From NCBI RefSeq assembly GCF_947502065.1, contig NZ_CANMYE010000003.1, positions 248,001 to 312,000 of the forward strand: a stretch of DNA of 64,000 nt. The letters are read 5' to 3'. Position 1 is the stretch's first letter. Each line of letters begins with the position of its first letter. The position numbers and the translations under genes were made by a program. Below are positions 35,477 to 45,543 of this stretch, piece by piece. This stretch comes from an uncultured Pseudoteredinibacter sp. (GTDB taxonomy: Bacteria > Pseudomonadota > Gammaproteobacteria > Pseudomonadales > Cellvibrionaceae). The notes below the pieces were generated by a model that was given only the letters and a program-made list of their open reading frames with translations, was not told where the DNA came from and did no database searches.

Positions 35477-37106
35477 GAGCCTATTGGCCGGCCTATTACT
35501 GCTAGCACCGGGCCTAGCTTTGGCTGCGGGCAGTATCGATGGTGAAGTAGAGCGCCAGAGCGTTAACCCCACCGCGATTGCCATGTTCTTGGTCTTCGTC
35601 TGTATTACTCTGTTTATCAGCTATTGGGCTTCTAAACGCACCAATACCAGTGCCGAGTTTTACACTGCTGGTGGTGGTATCAGTGGCTTGCAAAACGGTG
35701 CTGCCATTGCTGGCGATTTTATGTCCGCCGCGTCATTCTTGGGTATTACCGCACTGATTTACGCAACCGGCGTAGACGGCATGACCTTGGCACTTGCGGC
35801 ATTTGCCGGTTGGCCAATGATGCTGATCTTGCTGTCTGAGCGAGTGCGCAACCTAGGTAAGGTAACTTTTACCGATGTGGTGGCGCTTAGATTAGAGCAA
35901 ACCAAAACTCGTGTGATCGCCGTTTTGGGCTCGGTATCCGTTGTAATTATGTATTTGATCGCTCAAATGGTCGGTGCCGGTAAACTTATCGAGCTGTTAT
36001 TTGGTTTGCCTTATGAAGTGGCTGTTATTATCGTGGCCGCTTTAGTTATGGCTTATGTTGCCTTTGGTGGCATGCTAGCAACCACTTGGGTTCAGATCGT
36101 TAAGGCATTGCTTCTGCTAAGCGGTATTACCATTATCGGTGTACTCGTGTTGCACAGTGTCGATTACGATTTCAATGAACTGCTTCAGCAAGCGGTTGAT
36201 AAACACCCGCGCGGCGGTGACATTTTAACCAATGGTGTTTGGATCAGCGACCCCATTCAGATTCTTACGCTTTTGGTTTCCATGATGTTTGGTACCTTAG
36301 GTTTGCCCCATATTTTAATGCGATTGTTCACTGTACCGAATATGGAAGAGTCACGTAAGTCAGCATTCTACGCTTCGGTCTTTATTGGTTACTTCTTTTT
36401 GCTGCTGATCGTGGCGGGCTTTGGCACCATTGTCTATGTGATGGGTAATCCTGAGTACACCGACTCTGCGGGTAAGTTGTTAGGTGGCGGCAATATGGCG
36501 GCCATTCACTTAGCCAATGCGGTTGGTGGCGATCTTTTGATGGGCTTTATGTCGGCTGTAGCTTTTGCCACTATTTTAGCGGTGGTCGCCGGTTTAACGG
36601 TGGCAGGTTCAGCAGCCATCTCTCACGATTTATACGCGCAAGTTCTGTGCAAGGGCAAGCCAGATCCTGATAAAGAGATTCGCTTAACTCGTATCGTTAC
36701 TTTGGTCTTGGGCCTCTTGGCAGTTGCATTAGGTATTGTTTTCCAGGAGCAAAACGTTGCGGTTATTGCGACGCTTCCAATGGTTGTGGCGGCCAGTGTT
36801 AACCTTCCTATTTTGCTGCTGTCTTTGTATTGGTCGAAGCTTACAACTCGCGGTGCTGTAGCAGGTGCCATTGTGGGTTTTGTGTCGGCGATTGGTCTTA
36901 TAATTATCGGGCCGAAGGTTTGGGTAGATATTTTAGGCTTTGAAACGGCCCTCTTCCCTTATGATTATCCCGCTTTGTTTACTATGCCTGCAGCTTTCTT
37001 GGCTATTTGGCTTGTATCCATTATGGATAACTCTGAGCGTGCCAAGCAAGATCGTGAGTGTTTTGATCGTCTTGTGCAAAGTTCTGAGACGGGGCGAATT
37101 GCTTGA
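35466..37106 (+). CDS. ActP-like sodium:solute symporter (acetate/short-chain carboxylate permease)
   Basis: 546 residues. N-terminal signal-like helix (LLAGLLLLAPGLALA), then about 13 TM helices of the SSS family. FYTAGGGISGLQNGAAIAGDFMSAASFLG is the diagnostic N-terminal block shared with ActP (quoted segment is split by a TM turn). GTLGLPHILMRLFTVPN is the family motif in the middle. It is predicted to take up acetate, propionate or similar monocarboxylates with Na+. It is coupled to DUF485 by an 11-bp overlap and followed by a strong terminator. Confidence 0.9.
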   Translation: MRNKSLLAGLLLLAPGLALAAGSIDGEVERQSVNPTAIAMFLVFVCITLFISYWASKRTNTSAEFYTAGGGISGLQNGAAIAGDFMSAASFLGITALIYATGVDGMTLALAAFAGWPMMLILLSERVRNLGKVTFTDVVALRLEQTKTRVIAVLGSVSVVIMYLIAQMVGAGKLIELLFGLPYEVAVIIVAALVMAYVAFGGMLATTWVQIVKALLLLSGITIIGVLVLHSVDYDFNELLQQAVDKHPRGGDILTNGVWISDPIQILTLLVSMMFGTLGLPHILMRLFTVPNMEESRKSAFYASVFIGYFFLLLIVAGFGTIVYVMGNPEYTDSAGKLLGGGNMAAIHLANAVGGDLLMGFMSAVAFATILAVVAGLTVAGSAAISHDLYAQVLCKGKPDPDKEIRLTRIVTLVLGLLAVALGIVFQEQNVAVIATLPMVVAASVNLPILLLSLYWSKLTTRGAVAGAIVGFVSAIGLIIIGPKVWVDILGFETALFPYDYPALFTMPAAFLAIWLVSIMDNSERAKQDRECFDRLVQSSETGRIA

Positions 37107-37167
37107 TTGAGTATTCGTGTTGGTATAAAAAAGCCGCTCTAAATGGCGGCTCTGACAACCGACAAGC

Positions 37168-37204
37168 AAAAAGCTCAATATTGAAATTCAATATTGAGCT
37201 TTTT
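37168..37204. terminator. Strong bidirectional terminator after actP-like gene
   Basis: AAAAAGCTCAATATTGAA (37168-37185) and TTCAATATTGAGCTTTTT (37187-37204) form an 18-bp arm pair with A- and T-runs at the base. A second hairpin AGCCGC/GCGGCT at 37132-37151 precedes it and is followed by a T-run when read on the minus strand. Confidence 0.93.
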
Positions 37205-37220
37205 TATTTGGTGGTTTCCG

Positions 37221-37470
37221 ACCAGAATCTAGCTTGGGGCAGTGCTTTTCTGCTGCGAGCAGAAAAGCACTGCTGCCACCTACTCCATAGCTGAGCGCGA
37301 TCATACGCCAAACACTGTGTTGTAAAACAATGGTCGGGCTTTCTATTCGGTAGATACTGACCAGACTCTAGTCCAGGGCAGTGCTTTTCCGCTCCAACGC
37401 TGCATCCATGCAGCCACCCGTTCCATCCAGGAGCCTAGTCGCTCCAAAGCACTACCCTGGACTAGAGTCT
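37221..37470. repeat. Degenerate repeat pair with long inverted repeats
   Basis: A 34-nt sequence beginning ACCAGAATCTAG occurs at 37221-37254 and, with 28 of 34 matches, at 37360-37393. The first copy runs into a perfect 16-bp hairpin: GCAGTGCTTTTCTGCT (37239-37254), spacer GCG, complement 37258-37273. The second forms the left arm of a 25-bp inverted repeat, 37363-37387 with 37446-37470 (24 of 25 paired), whose 58-nt spacer holds a smaller GCTGCAT-CC-ATGCAGC palindrome (37399-37414). No ORF. It looks like two copies of a non-coding palindromic element. The rest of 37205-37523 shows nothing further. Confidence 0.85.
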
Positions 37471-37523
37471 TGCTACTGTGATTTTCGTTTTGATGTCACA
37501 GTATTCCAAGCAAGATTTAATAA

Positions 37524-40500
37524 TCACTGAACGGAAAGTTTGCGTCTGGCGAAAACACTGATCAGCAAACCCATCACAAACAGCAATCCGACCGGCATAG
37601 TTGGAATACCATTGGCACCGCTACTCAATGCCAACTGAAAGCTGGCCACTTTGCCCGCTACGGTATTTGCAGCGCCATCTCTTGGCGTAATCTGGACACC
37701 TAGTGGACGGCCTTGATCTTGCTTGGTTGGACGATAGCTGGTGGTTTTGGGTACCGACATCGCGTGTTTTGTATGAACTTTAAGTGATGACGATTTCTTA
37801 AGAGGGCTAGCCGTTATAAATTCTTTCATGCCGTTTACCACTCTAAACCAACGCACTTCTGTGCCCTGCTCCGCATCACCTTCATCATCTACATAATCGA
37901 AGCTCGCTATAAGCTCGCCGCCCACCTCAGGACTGCCGCTAATTCGTAGGTTTTCAATACGAGGCTCATTGTTGCCATTGCCATCGGCATCAGCGTCCAA
38001 CAAGTCAGATACAAAGTCGCCGTCTAAATCTGCGGGTTTATCAGCAGCATCCTTGCTATTGGTTTTATTGGCTTCTTCGTCGGCATCACTGTAGCCATCG
38101 TTATCATCATCGTCGTCGTTACGATCAGATATTTTATCACCATCAAAATCAACGGGGGTATCGCCAGAGTCTCTTGGGTTAGTACCGTTATCCTGCTCAT
38201 CTTGATCGCTATAACCATCGTTATCATTATCGGTATCGCTCAGATCGGAAATGTTGTCGCCATCAACATCGTTGGCAGGTTTGCTTGCTGCATCGTCAGG
38301 ATCAGTACCGTTGGCCTTTTCGTCACCATCACTAAAGCCATCGCCATCACTATCAACAAGGTTTTCGATATCGTCGGGTACACCGTTGCCATCACTGTCC
38401 ACAGGCCTCTCTGCCGCTGAGATCAAGCTAGTATTGGATTTATGCTCGAAACCATCATTGATGCCGTCTCCATCGCTGTCGGGGTTACAAATATCACTGC
38501 CCAGCTCAGACTCAAGCTGATTACTAAGCTTATCGCCATCCGGATCAGCGTTTGCGTCACTAGCATCATTTAAACGTAAGCGATAAGACAAGCTGACACA
38601 ACTTGCTTGGCTGGCGCTGGCCAATTCAAAGACGTCGTCCATGCCATCATCATCACTATCGTGGTGGTATGGGTTTGCGCCGTTTTGTGCTTCCGCTAAG
38701 TTATTGAGTCCATCATTATCATAGTCAGCCGCGGCCTCATAATGTAATCCCGCGGTGCTAATAGCTTCACCGGACACTGGGTTTAGAAAATCATTAAAAT
38801 TCCCAAGCTGAAGCTTTGCCTGTACGAAAGTATTTAGGCGATCGGGAAGATTTTGATACTCCAGCTCATATTGATCACTTAAACCATCACCATCCGTATC
38901 GGTTTCTGTCGGGTTGGTCCCTGCCGCGTACTCTTCGGCCAGTGTTAAACCATCGCCATCACTATCACCCGCTAAGGCTGCGGCATTGGGCATATTGGAA
39001 TCGATCGGGTTTAAATCCAAGCCGGTAAAGGCCTGATGATATGTCGCCTCAAAGTAGTCATCAAAGCCATCGCCATCGCTATCCACAGTATCAGCATTAC
39101 TGCCAAAGAATGGGTGACTGTCGCAACCAGGGTTTGGATCTTGGCGGTCTCCTGCGCGATAAGGCAGTGTACTAGACGGTGGTGTACAAGCTTCCGCTTC
39201 TTGGCCATTTATAAGCTTATCGCCATCAAGATCAGCGTAGAATTCCGGGTAGCTGGGTATTTCAGGTCGATCGAAACAGAATGGGAAAGGCTCTGCCACA
39301 AGCAAATCAAATTTAACCAGATTCAAACTTGGAAATGCCAAGAAATCAAAATTAAATAGATCCGGGAAATCAGGAATAGTAGGCAAACTGATGTTAAACC
39401 CGGGTAGGCTTACATCTGGCAACAGTGACTTCAATTGACTTAGGATGGCTTCAATAATTTTATTGGCCAATTCCTCTAGCTTATCCAAACCTGGAATATT
39501 ACTAAGGCCTTCTAAGATAGAAAGTACGGAAAAACTTGTAAAACCAGCATCAATACGAATCTCAAATAAGGCGATAAGCTGAGACAATGGGTCGAAAAAC
39601 GCATAAAAAGCATCTTCTAAGCGCTTCAGTTGTTCTTCAATTTGATCCAGTACCGCCATTAAATCAGCAAGATCTGTTGGTGCCGTGAAGGCATCACGAA
39701 CTAGTAATACCGATTGATCAGTGCTGTAAACAATAGTATCTAAGCCAACGTTTTGATCAGCAGCAAAGTTCTTAATGCGATCTTCAAGGGCCTGCCGACC
39801 AGAAGGGAAACTGGATAAATCTACGCCCGAGGCCACAGAGCTACGATCGTAACGATCATTTTGACCAGTAACCATTTTGCTGGCCGTGTTTAAAATTGGA
39901 TTAAAACCCAGAGGGGCATCAATATTAAAAGTTACTGGCGTACTACTGACCTGATACTGGGTTACACCGCCAACAATGCCGCTCTCCGTATAGACAAAGC
40001 TATCGACAGTGGTTCCCGCCGAACCATTACCCGTAGCAATAATCTCTAGGGCGTCCATCCCCTTATTGCCTTCAGTATTCGCCGCACAGAAAAACGCATC
40101 ACTATACAAACCATAACCTTTATCGACATACTGATAGAGATTGTCACTGGCTCGCTGGCCCTGTTCTGCCTTACTGCGCAGTTTTGCAATTTTTTCACGT
40201 AAGGGCTTAACCCCGTCGTTTTCGACCCGGCCAACAAAACTCTCAACCGTATCCACACCAGGCTTCACCGTAGAAATTATCTGACGAATACGTGCGCTCT
40301 GTGCCTTAATGGGCCCCAAGAAGCTGGCCGCCTTTAACATGGTATCGGCACGACCAAGATCACGCTTGATTCGTTTTAGGCGATCATGCAAACGCTTCAC
40401 TTTTAAAGTGGCGTCATAAGCCTGGCTAGCGTGTACGCGCAACTGACCTAGATCACTATCCAAGCTTTCTAAGTTTGAGCTCAGCTTCTCTAACTCCGTG

Positions 40501-42413
40501 CCTAGCCGCACCGCAGAGCCAAAGTTGCTTGAGATAGTTGGGCTAATTGGCTGTCTAGTACTTGGGAAAACAGGCTCGCTTGAGGAATTTACTTTTAGCC
40601 CCGCAATCGCAAGAGCGCCTGTCACATCATTGGCTGCTTGCACCACAATATATCGACCAGTGCGATTAAAGCTATATTTATCATCTCTATTTACCGCCTG
40701 CCATGTAAACAGCTCATCATTTTGATTTTCTGCAGGCAAGTCTCTTACAGGGTAGCTCATCGGATCCCAGTCGCTGATTAACAACTGTAAATCAGAACAA
40801 ACAGCCGCTGTACACTGGCTACCTAAATCTAGCTCAACATCGTTAATAAAGAACGTAGCACCAAGATCAAGTACCCACCATGGTTTGCTTTGATCAGCTC
40901 GGGTTTGAGACTGTGTCGCCGCATTGCCATCGATAGCATTTACAGCCGCTCCATTATTATCCACACTGGGCTGGCGAGCATATTGAAAGCTATTATTGAA
41001 TCGCTCGTCTACCAACTGCGGCGGGCTACTCACACCGCTACTAATATCACTGGTATCACCAACTAGGCGTCCATCCTCGCCTGTAGTACCAGCGCGCGAT
41101 TCCCATACAGAACGATCAATACAGGCATTTTCCGGCTCGGTTTGGTCAAAGAAGGTGGCCGACCAAATAGCTCCGCGCATATCGGCCTCACGAAGGTTCG
41201 CCCTGGAAAAATCAACATTACTCAGGTTTGTGCCAGAAAAATTAGCATTTTCCGCTTGTGAGCTATCAAAGCTAGCACCACTTAAATCAGCTTGAGAGAA
41301 ATCAGCATTGCTGAGCTGAGCTCCAGAGAAATTCAAGCCACTTAAATCTCGCCCGCTAAAATTACAAAAGCTGAAATCGATATTAACATTGCTGCTGCCA
41401 CTATCTGGCAATCGCGTCACGTCACAACGCTTCGCTTTATCAACTAGAGCAATACTAAAACCACCGCAACTAGGGCGAACGGCGTTTGCAGGCAATGGCG
41501 TATCAGGGGTTTTAATGCCTACTTCACCCATCACACGGATTTTATGAAAGCCTAAGCGCTCTCCATCCTGTTTAATCACTCGAACAAATCGCGCCGTACG
41601 CTCCACAGGGATGTGGTAACTGCTCTGCCCAGTCTCCAGTGCAGGCAATGTAAACCTAGCGATATAATCAAAGTCTTTTGCAACAGATGGGTCTACGCTA
41701 AAAGGGTAATCGGATAATAAGACAGTAGCACCAGCCAACTCCTGTTCTTGACCGGCGTTTGGAAGCAGCTCAAGTCGACTAATCTCGTAGCTATTTTTAA
41801 AGTCCAGCTGCCAAAAGTGAGCTTCGCCTGCGTTGCTTCTAAAACCGCTCCCTGAGATCGCCGCTTCAGCTGATCCTGAAGAACTCGACAGCGGGTTTTC
41901 CGTAACCGGCGCAGCGCCCATTGGATATTCATCTTTCAGTTCAAACTGACCAACAATATAAACGCCAAGGTCACCTATTCCTGCTTGCGAAGCTGGCAGA
42001 ATGTCGGGCTCACCGGCAAAGAGTAAATTACCGCTGGCTTCATGACGCCGCTGATCTGGGTCATCGACCATACCACTAAGCAGATAGAAGATGTTCAAAC
42101 CATTGTTTTCAACCTTAATCCATTGAAAAGGCGAAAAGTCAGCCTGCCCTATATCAACCTCATCCCCGAGATTATCGCCAGCACGTCGGAACCTCACTGT
42201 GCTTAGATCAACTTCTGAAAAATCACCCTCTAGGGTTCCGCCTTGCACAGTAACATTGTTAAAACTGTATGAAAGGCTTGGATTTAATGAAATGTACTCG
42301 CTGAAAAACTCGCAATTATCCCAATTACTTCTCGTAGAATCCCAATTACAAGTTGCCGCTATCGAGTTTTCGATAGCCAATAATGTTAACGTTAAGCCCA
42401 ACCATTTTTTCAT
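37524..42413 (-). CDS. Giant exported multidomain protein with discoidin-like, pentapeptide and TSP3-like repeats and C-terminal sorting signal
   Basis: 1629 residues from ATG 42413, which starts a clear signal peptide (KKWLGLTLTLLAIENSIAA); the frame extends upstream to 42530 without one. In order: a Cys-containing N-terminal region, a discoidin (F5/8C)-like beta domain at ~165-295 (HFWQLDFKNSYEISRLELLP), pentapeptide repeats at ~345-415 (FSGRDLSGLNFSGAQLSNAD), a second discoidin-like domain at ~460-605 (PWWVLDLGATFFINDVELDL) and a coiled coil at ~620-760. A central region without recognised fold follows, then at least ten Asp-rich calcium repeats of TSP3 type at ~1070-1500 (DSDGDGFDDYFE). 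The tail GIPTMPVGLLFVMGLLISVFARRK is motif + TM + basic cluster, like IPTL/PEP-CTERM signals. Probably a surface adhesin or glycan-binding protein. Confidence 0.85.
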   Translation of the reverse strand: MKKWLGLTLTLLAIENSIAATCNWDSTRSNWDNCEFFSEYISLNPSLSYSFNNVTVQGGTLEGDFSEVDLSTVRFRRAGDNLGDEVDIGQADFSPFQWIKVENNGLNIFYLLSGMVDDPDQRRHEASGNLLFAGEPDILPASQAGIGDLGVYIVGQFELKDEYPMGAAPVTENPLSSSSGSAEAAISGSGFRSNAGEAHFWQLDFKNSYEISRLELLPNAGQEQELAGATVLLSDYPFSVDPSVAKDFDYIARFTLPALETGQSSYHIPVERTARFVRVIKQDGERLGFHKIRVMGEVGIKTPDTPLPANAVRPSCGGFSIALVDKAKRCDVTRLPDSGSSNVNIDFSFCNFSGRDLSGLNFSGAQLSNADFSQADLSGASFDSSQAENANFSGTNLSNVDFSRANLREADMRGAIWSATFFDQTEPENACIDRSVWESRAGTTGEDGRLVGDTSDISSGVSSPPQLVDERFNNSFQYARQPSVDNNGAAVNAIDGNAATQSQTRADQSKPWWVLDLGATFFINDVELDLGSQCTAAVCSDLQLLISDWDPMSYPVRDLPAENQNDELFTWQAVNRDDKYSFNRTGRYIVVQAANDVTGALAIAGLKVNSSSEPVFPSTRQPISPTISSNFGSAVRLGTELEKLSSNLESLDSDLGQLRVHASQAYDATLKVKRLHDRLKRIKRDLGRADTMLKAASFLGPIKAQSARIRQIISTVKPGVDTVESFVGRVENDGVKPLREKIAKLRSKAEQGQRASDNLYQYVDKGYGLYSDAFFCAANTEGNKGMDALEIIATGNGSAGTTVDSFVYTESGIVGGVTQYQVSSTPVTFNIDAPLGFNPILNTASKMVTGQNDRYDRSSVASGVDLSSFPSGRQALEDRIKNFAADQNVGLDTIVYSTDQSVLLVRDAFTAPTDLADLMAVLDQIEEQLKRLEDAFYAFFDPLSQLIALFEIRIDAGFTSFSVLSILEGLSNIPGLDKLEELANKIIEAILSQLKSLLPDVSLPGFNISLPTIPDFPDLFNFDFLAFPSLNLVKFDLLVAEPFPFCFDRPEIPSYPEFYADLDGDKLINGQEAEACTPPSSTLPYRAGDRQDPNPGCDSHPFFGSNADTVDSDGDGFDDYFEATYHQAFTGLDLNPIDSNMPNAAALAGDSDGDGLTLAEEYAAGTNPTETDTDGDGLSDQYELEYQNLPDRLNTFVQAKLQLGNFNDFLNPVSGEAISTAGLHYEAAADYDNDGLNNLAEAQNGANPYHHDSDDDGMDDVFELASASQASCVSLSYRLRLNDASDANADPDGDKLSNQLESELGSDICNPDSDGDGINDGFEHKSNTSLISAAERPVDSDGNGVPDDIENLVDSDGDGFSDGDEKANGTDPDDAASKPANDVDGDNISDLSDTDNDNDGYSDQDEQDNGTNPRDSGDTPVDFDGDKISDRNDDDDDNDGYSDADEEANKTNSKDAADKPADLDGDFVSDLLDADADGNGNNEPRIENLRISGSPEVGGELIASFDYVDDEGDAEQGTEVRWFRVVNGMKEFITASPLKKSSSLKVHTKHAMSVPKTTSYRPTKQDQGRPLGVQITPRDGAANTVAGKVASFQLALSSGANGIPTMPVGLLFVMGLLISVFARRKLSVQ

Positions 42414-42628
42414 ACAGCGATACCTCAGTGAACCCAATGTGTACACAGCACATCGATAATGGGTCGCATTATGGTTACTTAAAATCAAATGTAACTCCCT
42501 CACATAGGGGGGTGCATCGCAATCGGGCAAAGATTATGATGTGCTTAAGGTATGGAAACCTTCCTTAGTACGAGATATCAAAAAGTGGAATAATAAGAAT
42601 TATCTAGTTGCCGAGATAAATTAGCCCT

Positions 42629-45271
42629 ATGCCCCCATTTAATTCGATTAAATATCCGACAGTTCAGTACTTTTTAGGGCTACTACTAAGCTTTTGCTTC
42701 AGCTTTGCCCAAGGCGACAATGTCAGTGATCAAGGAATATTGATATTAGATAGCGAGAAAACGCTAAACTCTGGCCAAGTTCTTGAGCGCTTATTGCAGG
42801 CCGGTAGCAATGAACTCAGCGGGGCCACAGGATTTCCTAAACATGAAAATCAATATTGGTTCGCACTGGAGCTAAGGCCGAATACACAACAACGCTGGGC
42901 TGTTCGCCTAGCCAATGCTCACTTTAAAGAAATTGATGCATTCTTATACAGCAATGGCCAATTGTTACACCAAGTACAGAGCGGCTATCGAGCGAGTACC
43001 GAAGGCCTGCACACCTTATCGGTGGATTGGCTCAGCGAATTACCACTTGAAAACGGGCAAACCTACCAGCTTATAATTCGAGTCGCATCCCCTATTGTAT
43101 CCTCTCTTAATGTTCATATTGAGAGTTATGATCAAGCCCTTATCTATTCGGTGGCCCGTACTAGTTTTCTGTTTTTTCTGATTGGGATATCGCTATCACT
43201 TGCCCTTCATAATTTATTCTTCGGCGCGAGTGTGCGCGACATAAGTCATATTCTTTATGCGATTCACTCACTCTGTGGAGTCCTATTTATCATCAGTGCT
43301 TACGGCCTGTTCAAAACAGTATTCGGGTTTTATGACTATGAACTCTACTTTTATAAACCCGCCAGCGTTGGGGTACAGTTATTTGGTACTTGGTTTTGCT
43401 ATGTATTTTTTCAAGTTCCGAGGCGGCTACGCGAGTTAAACTGGGCTTTCAAAACGCTGATCATATTTTATGTGCTTCTATTAATGGCTTACCCGTTTAT
43501 GAGCCGAGAGGCATTTAGTATTGCCTCAGCAGCTCCTCACCCCATTTTCGGCACACTGATGATAGTTTCTGCCGCATGGGCTTATATTCGAGGCTTAAAA
43601 CCCGCTATTTATGTTTGCATTGGATGGATTGCACTTATTGCAGGTTCAACTTTTCCAGCCTTGGTAACCATTGGTTTGGTACCAGGCTTTGAAAGTATCT
43701 TAATGGTTGGTTTGTCCTGTCATGTCTTTGAGATGTACATGCTCTCTTTGGCTATTTCTCAAAAATTCAGGTCCATTCAGTTAGACAATATTGCAGCGAA
43801 AGAAACCGACAAGTCGCGCTCAGCATTTATCTCCTACTTTAGCCATGAAGTAAAAACACCCATCAACGGCATACTGGGCTTAATCAAACTTCTCAAACAA
43901 ACATCGCTGGAGCCCATTCAAAACAAATACGTCGAACAAATTAATCGTAGCGGGCACCAACTTTTACAGCAACTAAACAGTGTTTTATTACTGGAATCAG
44001 GCCGGCAGCAACAAGTTAAAACTCAAGCCACCTCTTTACTAGACACTTTGGATTCTTCAGTTTCTCTCATTCAGGGGCTGTGTGATGAAAAAAACATCCT
44101 AGTGGAGTATCTGATTGAACCCAATGTCCCTACTGTTATCGAAACAGATCCTGACCTTCTACAGCAGCTGATCAACAACCTTTTAAATAATGCTGCCAAA
44201 TATACTGACAGCGGAGAAATCAAAGTTATCTGCAGTGGCAGATACTTAGAACAAGGCGATATGGGCTTATGCTTCTCAGTAAGTGATACCGGAATTGGTA
44301 TTCCATACGAAGATCAAGATAGAATTTTTCATAGTTTTACCAAAGCCAGTAACAACGATCACAATCATCTTGTAGGTACAGGCATGGGCCTTGCCATCGT
44401 AAAAAACATCAGTGAACGTTTAGGTGGGCATATTGAGTTTAACTCTACTCCAGGCAAGGGCAGTACTTTCGAGTTTCATTTACAAGTTCGCATAGCGACA
44501 CATGGCAATAGTATCGACAAGAGTCTCTCTGTTCTGTTAGTAGATGATATCGAGTTAAACAACGAGATTATTACCAGCTTACTGAAAGGCGCTGGGCATA
44601 CCGTCTATAGCACGACCGATCCGAACGACGCCATCGCGGTTGCAGAAAAACATGAATTCGATGCCATTTTGCTAGATATTCATATGCCACTTATCTCTGG
44701 GCAAGATCTCATGCCCAAACTTCAAGCGGTGGGAGCAGATTGCGCAATAATTGGTATTAGCGCTGGCCTCACTCCAGAACTTAGTCTACAGCTTCAACAT
44801 AAGGGCATGGAATTACTAATGGAAAAGCCCTTCTCATTGCCGATATTTTACAGTTTGATTCAACGGCACCAAACAGGGTTTAGCTCTGATATTTCTGAAC
44901 AACGTTACAATATCCAGTTCGTCAATGATATCGCACAGTACAAAACAGCTATCGAACTAAAAGATTTCTTTAAGCGCTATCAAAAGAGTTGTCTTGAGCT
45001 ATCCGGTAGCTTAGAACAACTTGCTATCGAAAAAAACCATATTGAACTAGCAGCGTGTAGCCACCGCTTAGCTGGTCTCTGCGCGGCACTGGGCATCTTA
45101 GACTGCGCCACAAAAGCCAAACAGTTGCAGCAGCTCAGTGAAGGTGGGGATGAAGCAAACCATATTCAATGGAAAGCAATTAATATTGCTATTGGGCAAT
45201 TTCAACTGCGCCTCATAAACGGACTTAGCTGGCTAAGCCAGCAAATTGCGCAAAAAACCAACACAGATTGA
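42629..45271 (+). CDS. Hybrid sensor histidine kinase: 7TMR-DISM sensor, HisKA, HATPase, REC, Hpt
   Basis: 880 residues. Signal peptide, then a periplasmic 7TMR-DISMED2-like beta domain (~30-170; RWAVRLANAHFKEIDAFLY), seven TM helices (~180-385), and HisKA with phospho-acceptor His406 (FSHEVKTPINGILG). HATPase boxes are LINNLLNNAAKYTDSGEI, SVSDTGIGIPYEDQ and GTGMGLAIVK. The receiver domain has Asp683 (AILLDIHMPLISG), and a C-terminal Hpt domain has His812 (CSHRLAGLCAALG). A complete phosphorelay in one protein, so the next partner should be a stand-alone regulator: the LuxR-type gene at 45544 is the obvious one. DISM domains often bind carbohydrate-like ligands. It is divergent from the giant exported protein gene. 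Confidence 0.93.
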   Translation: MPPFNSIKYPTVQYFLGLLLSFCFSFAQGDNVSDQGILILDSEKTLNSGQVLERLLQAGSNELSGATGFPKHENQYWFALELRPNTQQRWAVRLANAHFKEIDAFLYSNGQLLHQVQSGYRASTEGLHTLSVDWLSELPLENGQTYQLIIRVASPIVSSLNVHIESYDQALIYSVARTSFLFFLIGISLSLALHNLFFGASVRDISHILYAIHSLCGVLFIISAYGLFKTVFGFYDYELYFYKPASVGVQLFGTWFCYVFFQVPRRLRELNWAFKTLIIFYVLLLMAYPFMSREAFSIASAAPHPIFGTLMIVSAAWAYIRGLKPAIYVCIGWIALIAGSTFPALVTIGLVPGFESILMVGLSCHVFEMYMLSLAISQKFRSIQLDNIAAKETDKSRSAFISYFSHEVKTPINGILGLIKLLKQTSLEPIQNKYVEQINRSGHQLLQQLNSVLLLESGRQQQVKTQATSLLDTLDSSVSLIQGLCDEKNILVEYLIEPNVPTVIETDPDLLQQLINNLLNNAAKYTDSGEIKVICSGRYLEQGDMGLCFSVSDTGIGIPYEDQDRIFHSFTKASNNDHNHLVGTGMGLAIVKNISERLGGHIEFNSTPGKGSTFEFHLQVRIATHGNSIDKSLSVLLVDDIELNNEIITSLLKGAGHTVYSTTDPNDAIAVAEKHEFDAILLDIHMPLISGQDLMPKLQAVGADCAIIGISAGLTPELSLQLQHKGMELLMEKPFSLPIFYSLIQRHQTGFSSDISEQRYNIQFVNDIAQYKTAIELKDFFKRYQKSCLELSGSLEQLAIEKNHIELAACSHRLAGLCAALGILDCATKAKQLQQLSEGGDEANHIQWKAINIAIGQFQLRLINGLSWLSQQIAQKTNTD

Positions 45272-45543
45272 CGCTGCAATATACCCCAGGGCAATAGCTT
45301 TAGACCGTGCCGCAAGCCCTGCGCTGCACAGAATAAGCCCTTGGCGCTATAAATGTTATACAAAAACTTAAGTACTAGTAATACCAGCTTCAAACAACAG
45401 CTTTTGTTTCCTTGCCAATCCCCTCATAATGTCATCGTAATCGCTTGTAGTCGTTTATCTTTTGCTGTCTATGTAATCTGGGCCGAAAGATTTAATGAAC
45501 ACCCAACTATGTGCTGGGTATTTTTTGATGTACGGATGTATCG
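45272..45543. other. Spacer between hybrid kinase and its likely response regulator gene
   Basis: 272 bp without an ORF or hairpin that I trust. The gap suggests the regulator gene has its own promoter; none was assigned with confidence. Confidence 0.4.

Noticed and set aside
37107..37294. 63-codon plus-strand ORF after the actP-like gene
   Set aside because: It runs through the terminator hairpins and repeat arms, with no RBS; coding is unlikely.
42414..42628. Possible c-di-GMP riboswitch before the hybrid kinase gene
   Set aside because: Short purine-rich stretches and a weak AAGGT/AACCTT hairpin are present, but the conserved GEMM core and tetraloop receptor were not found.
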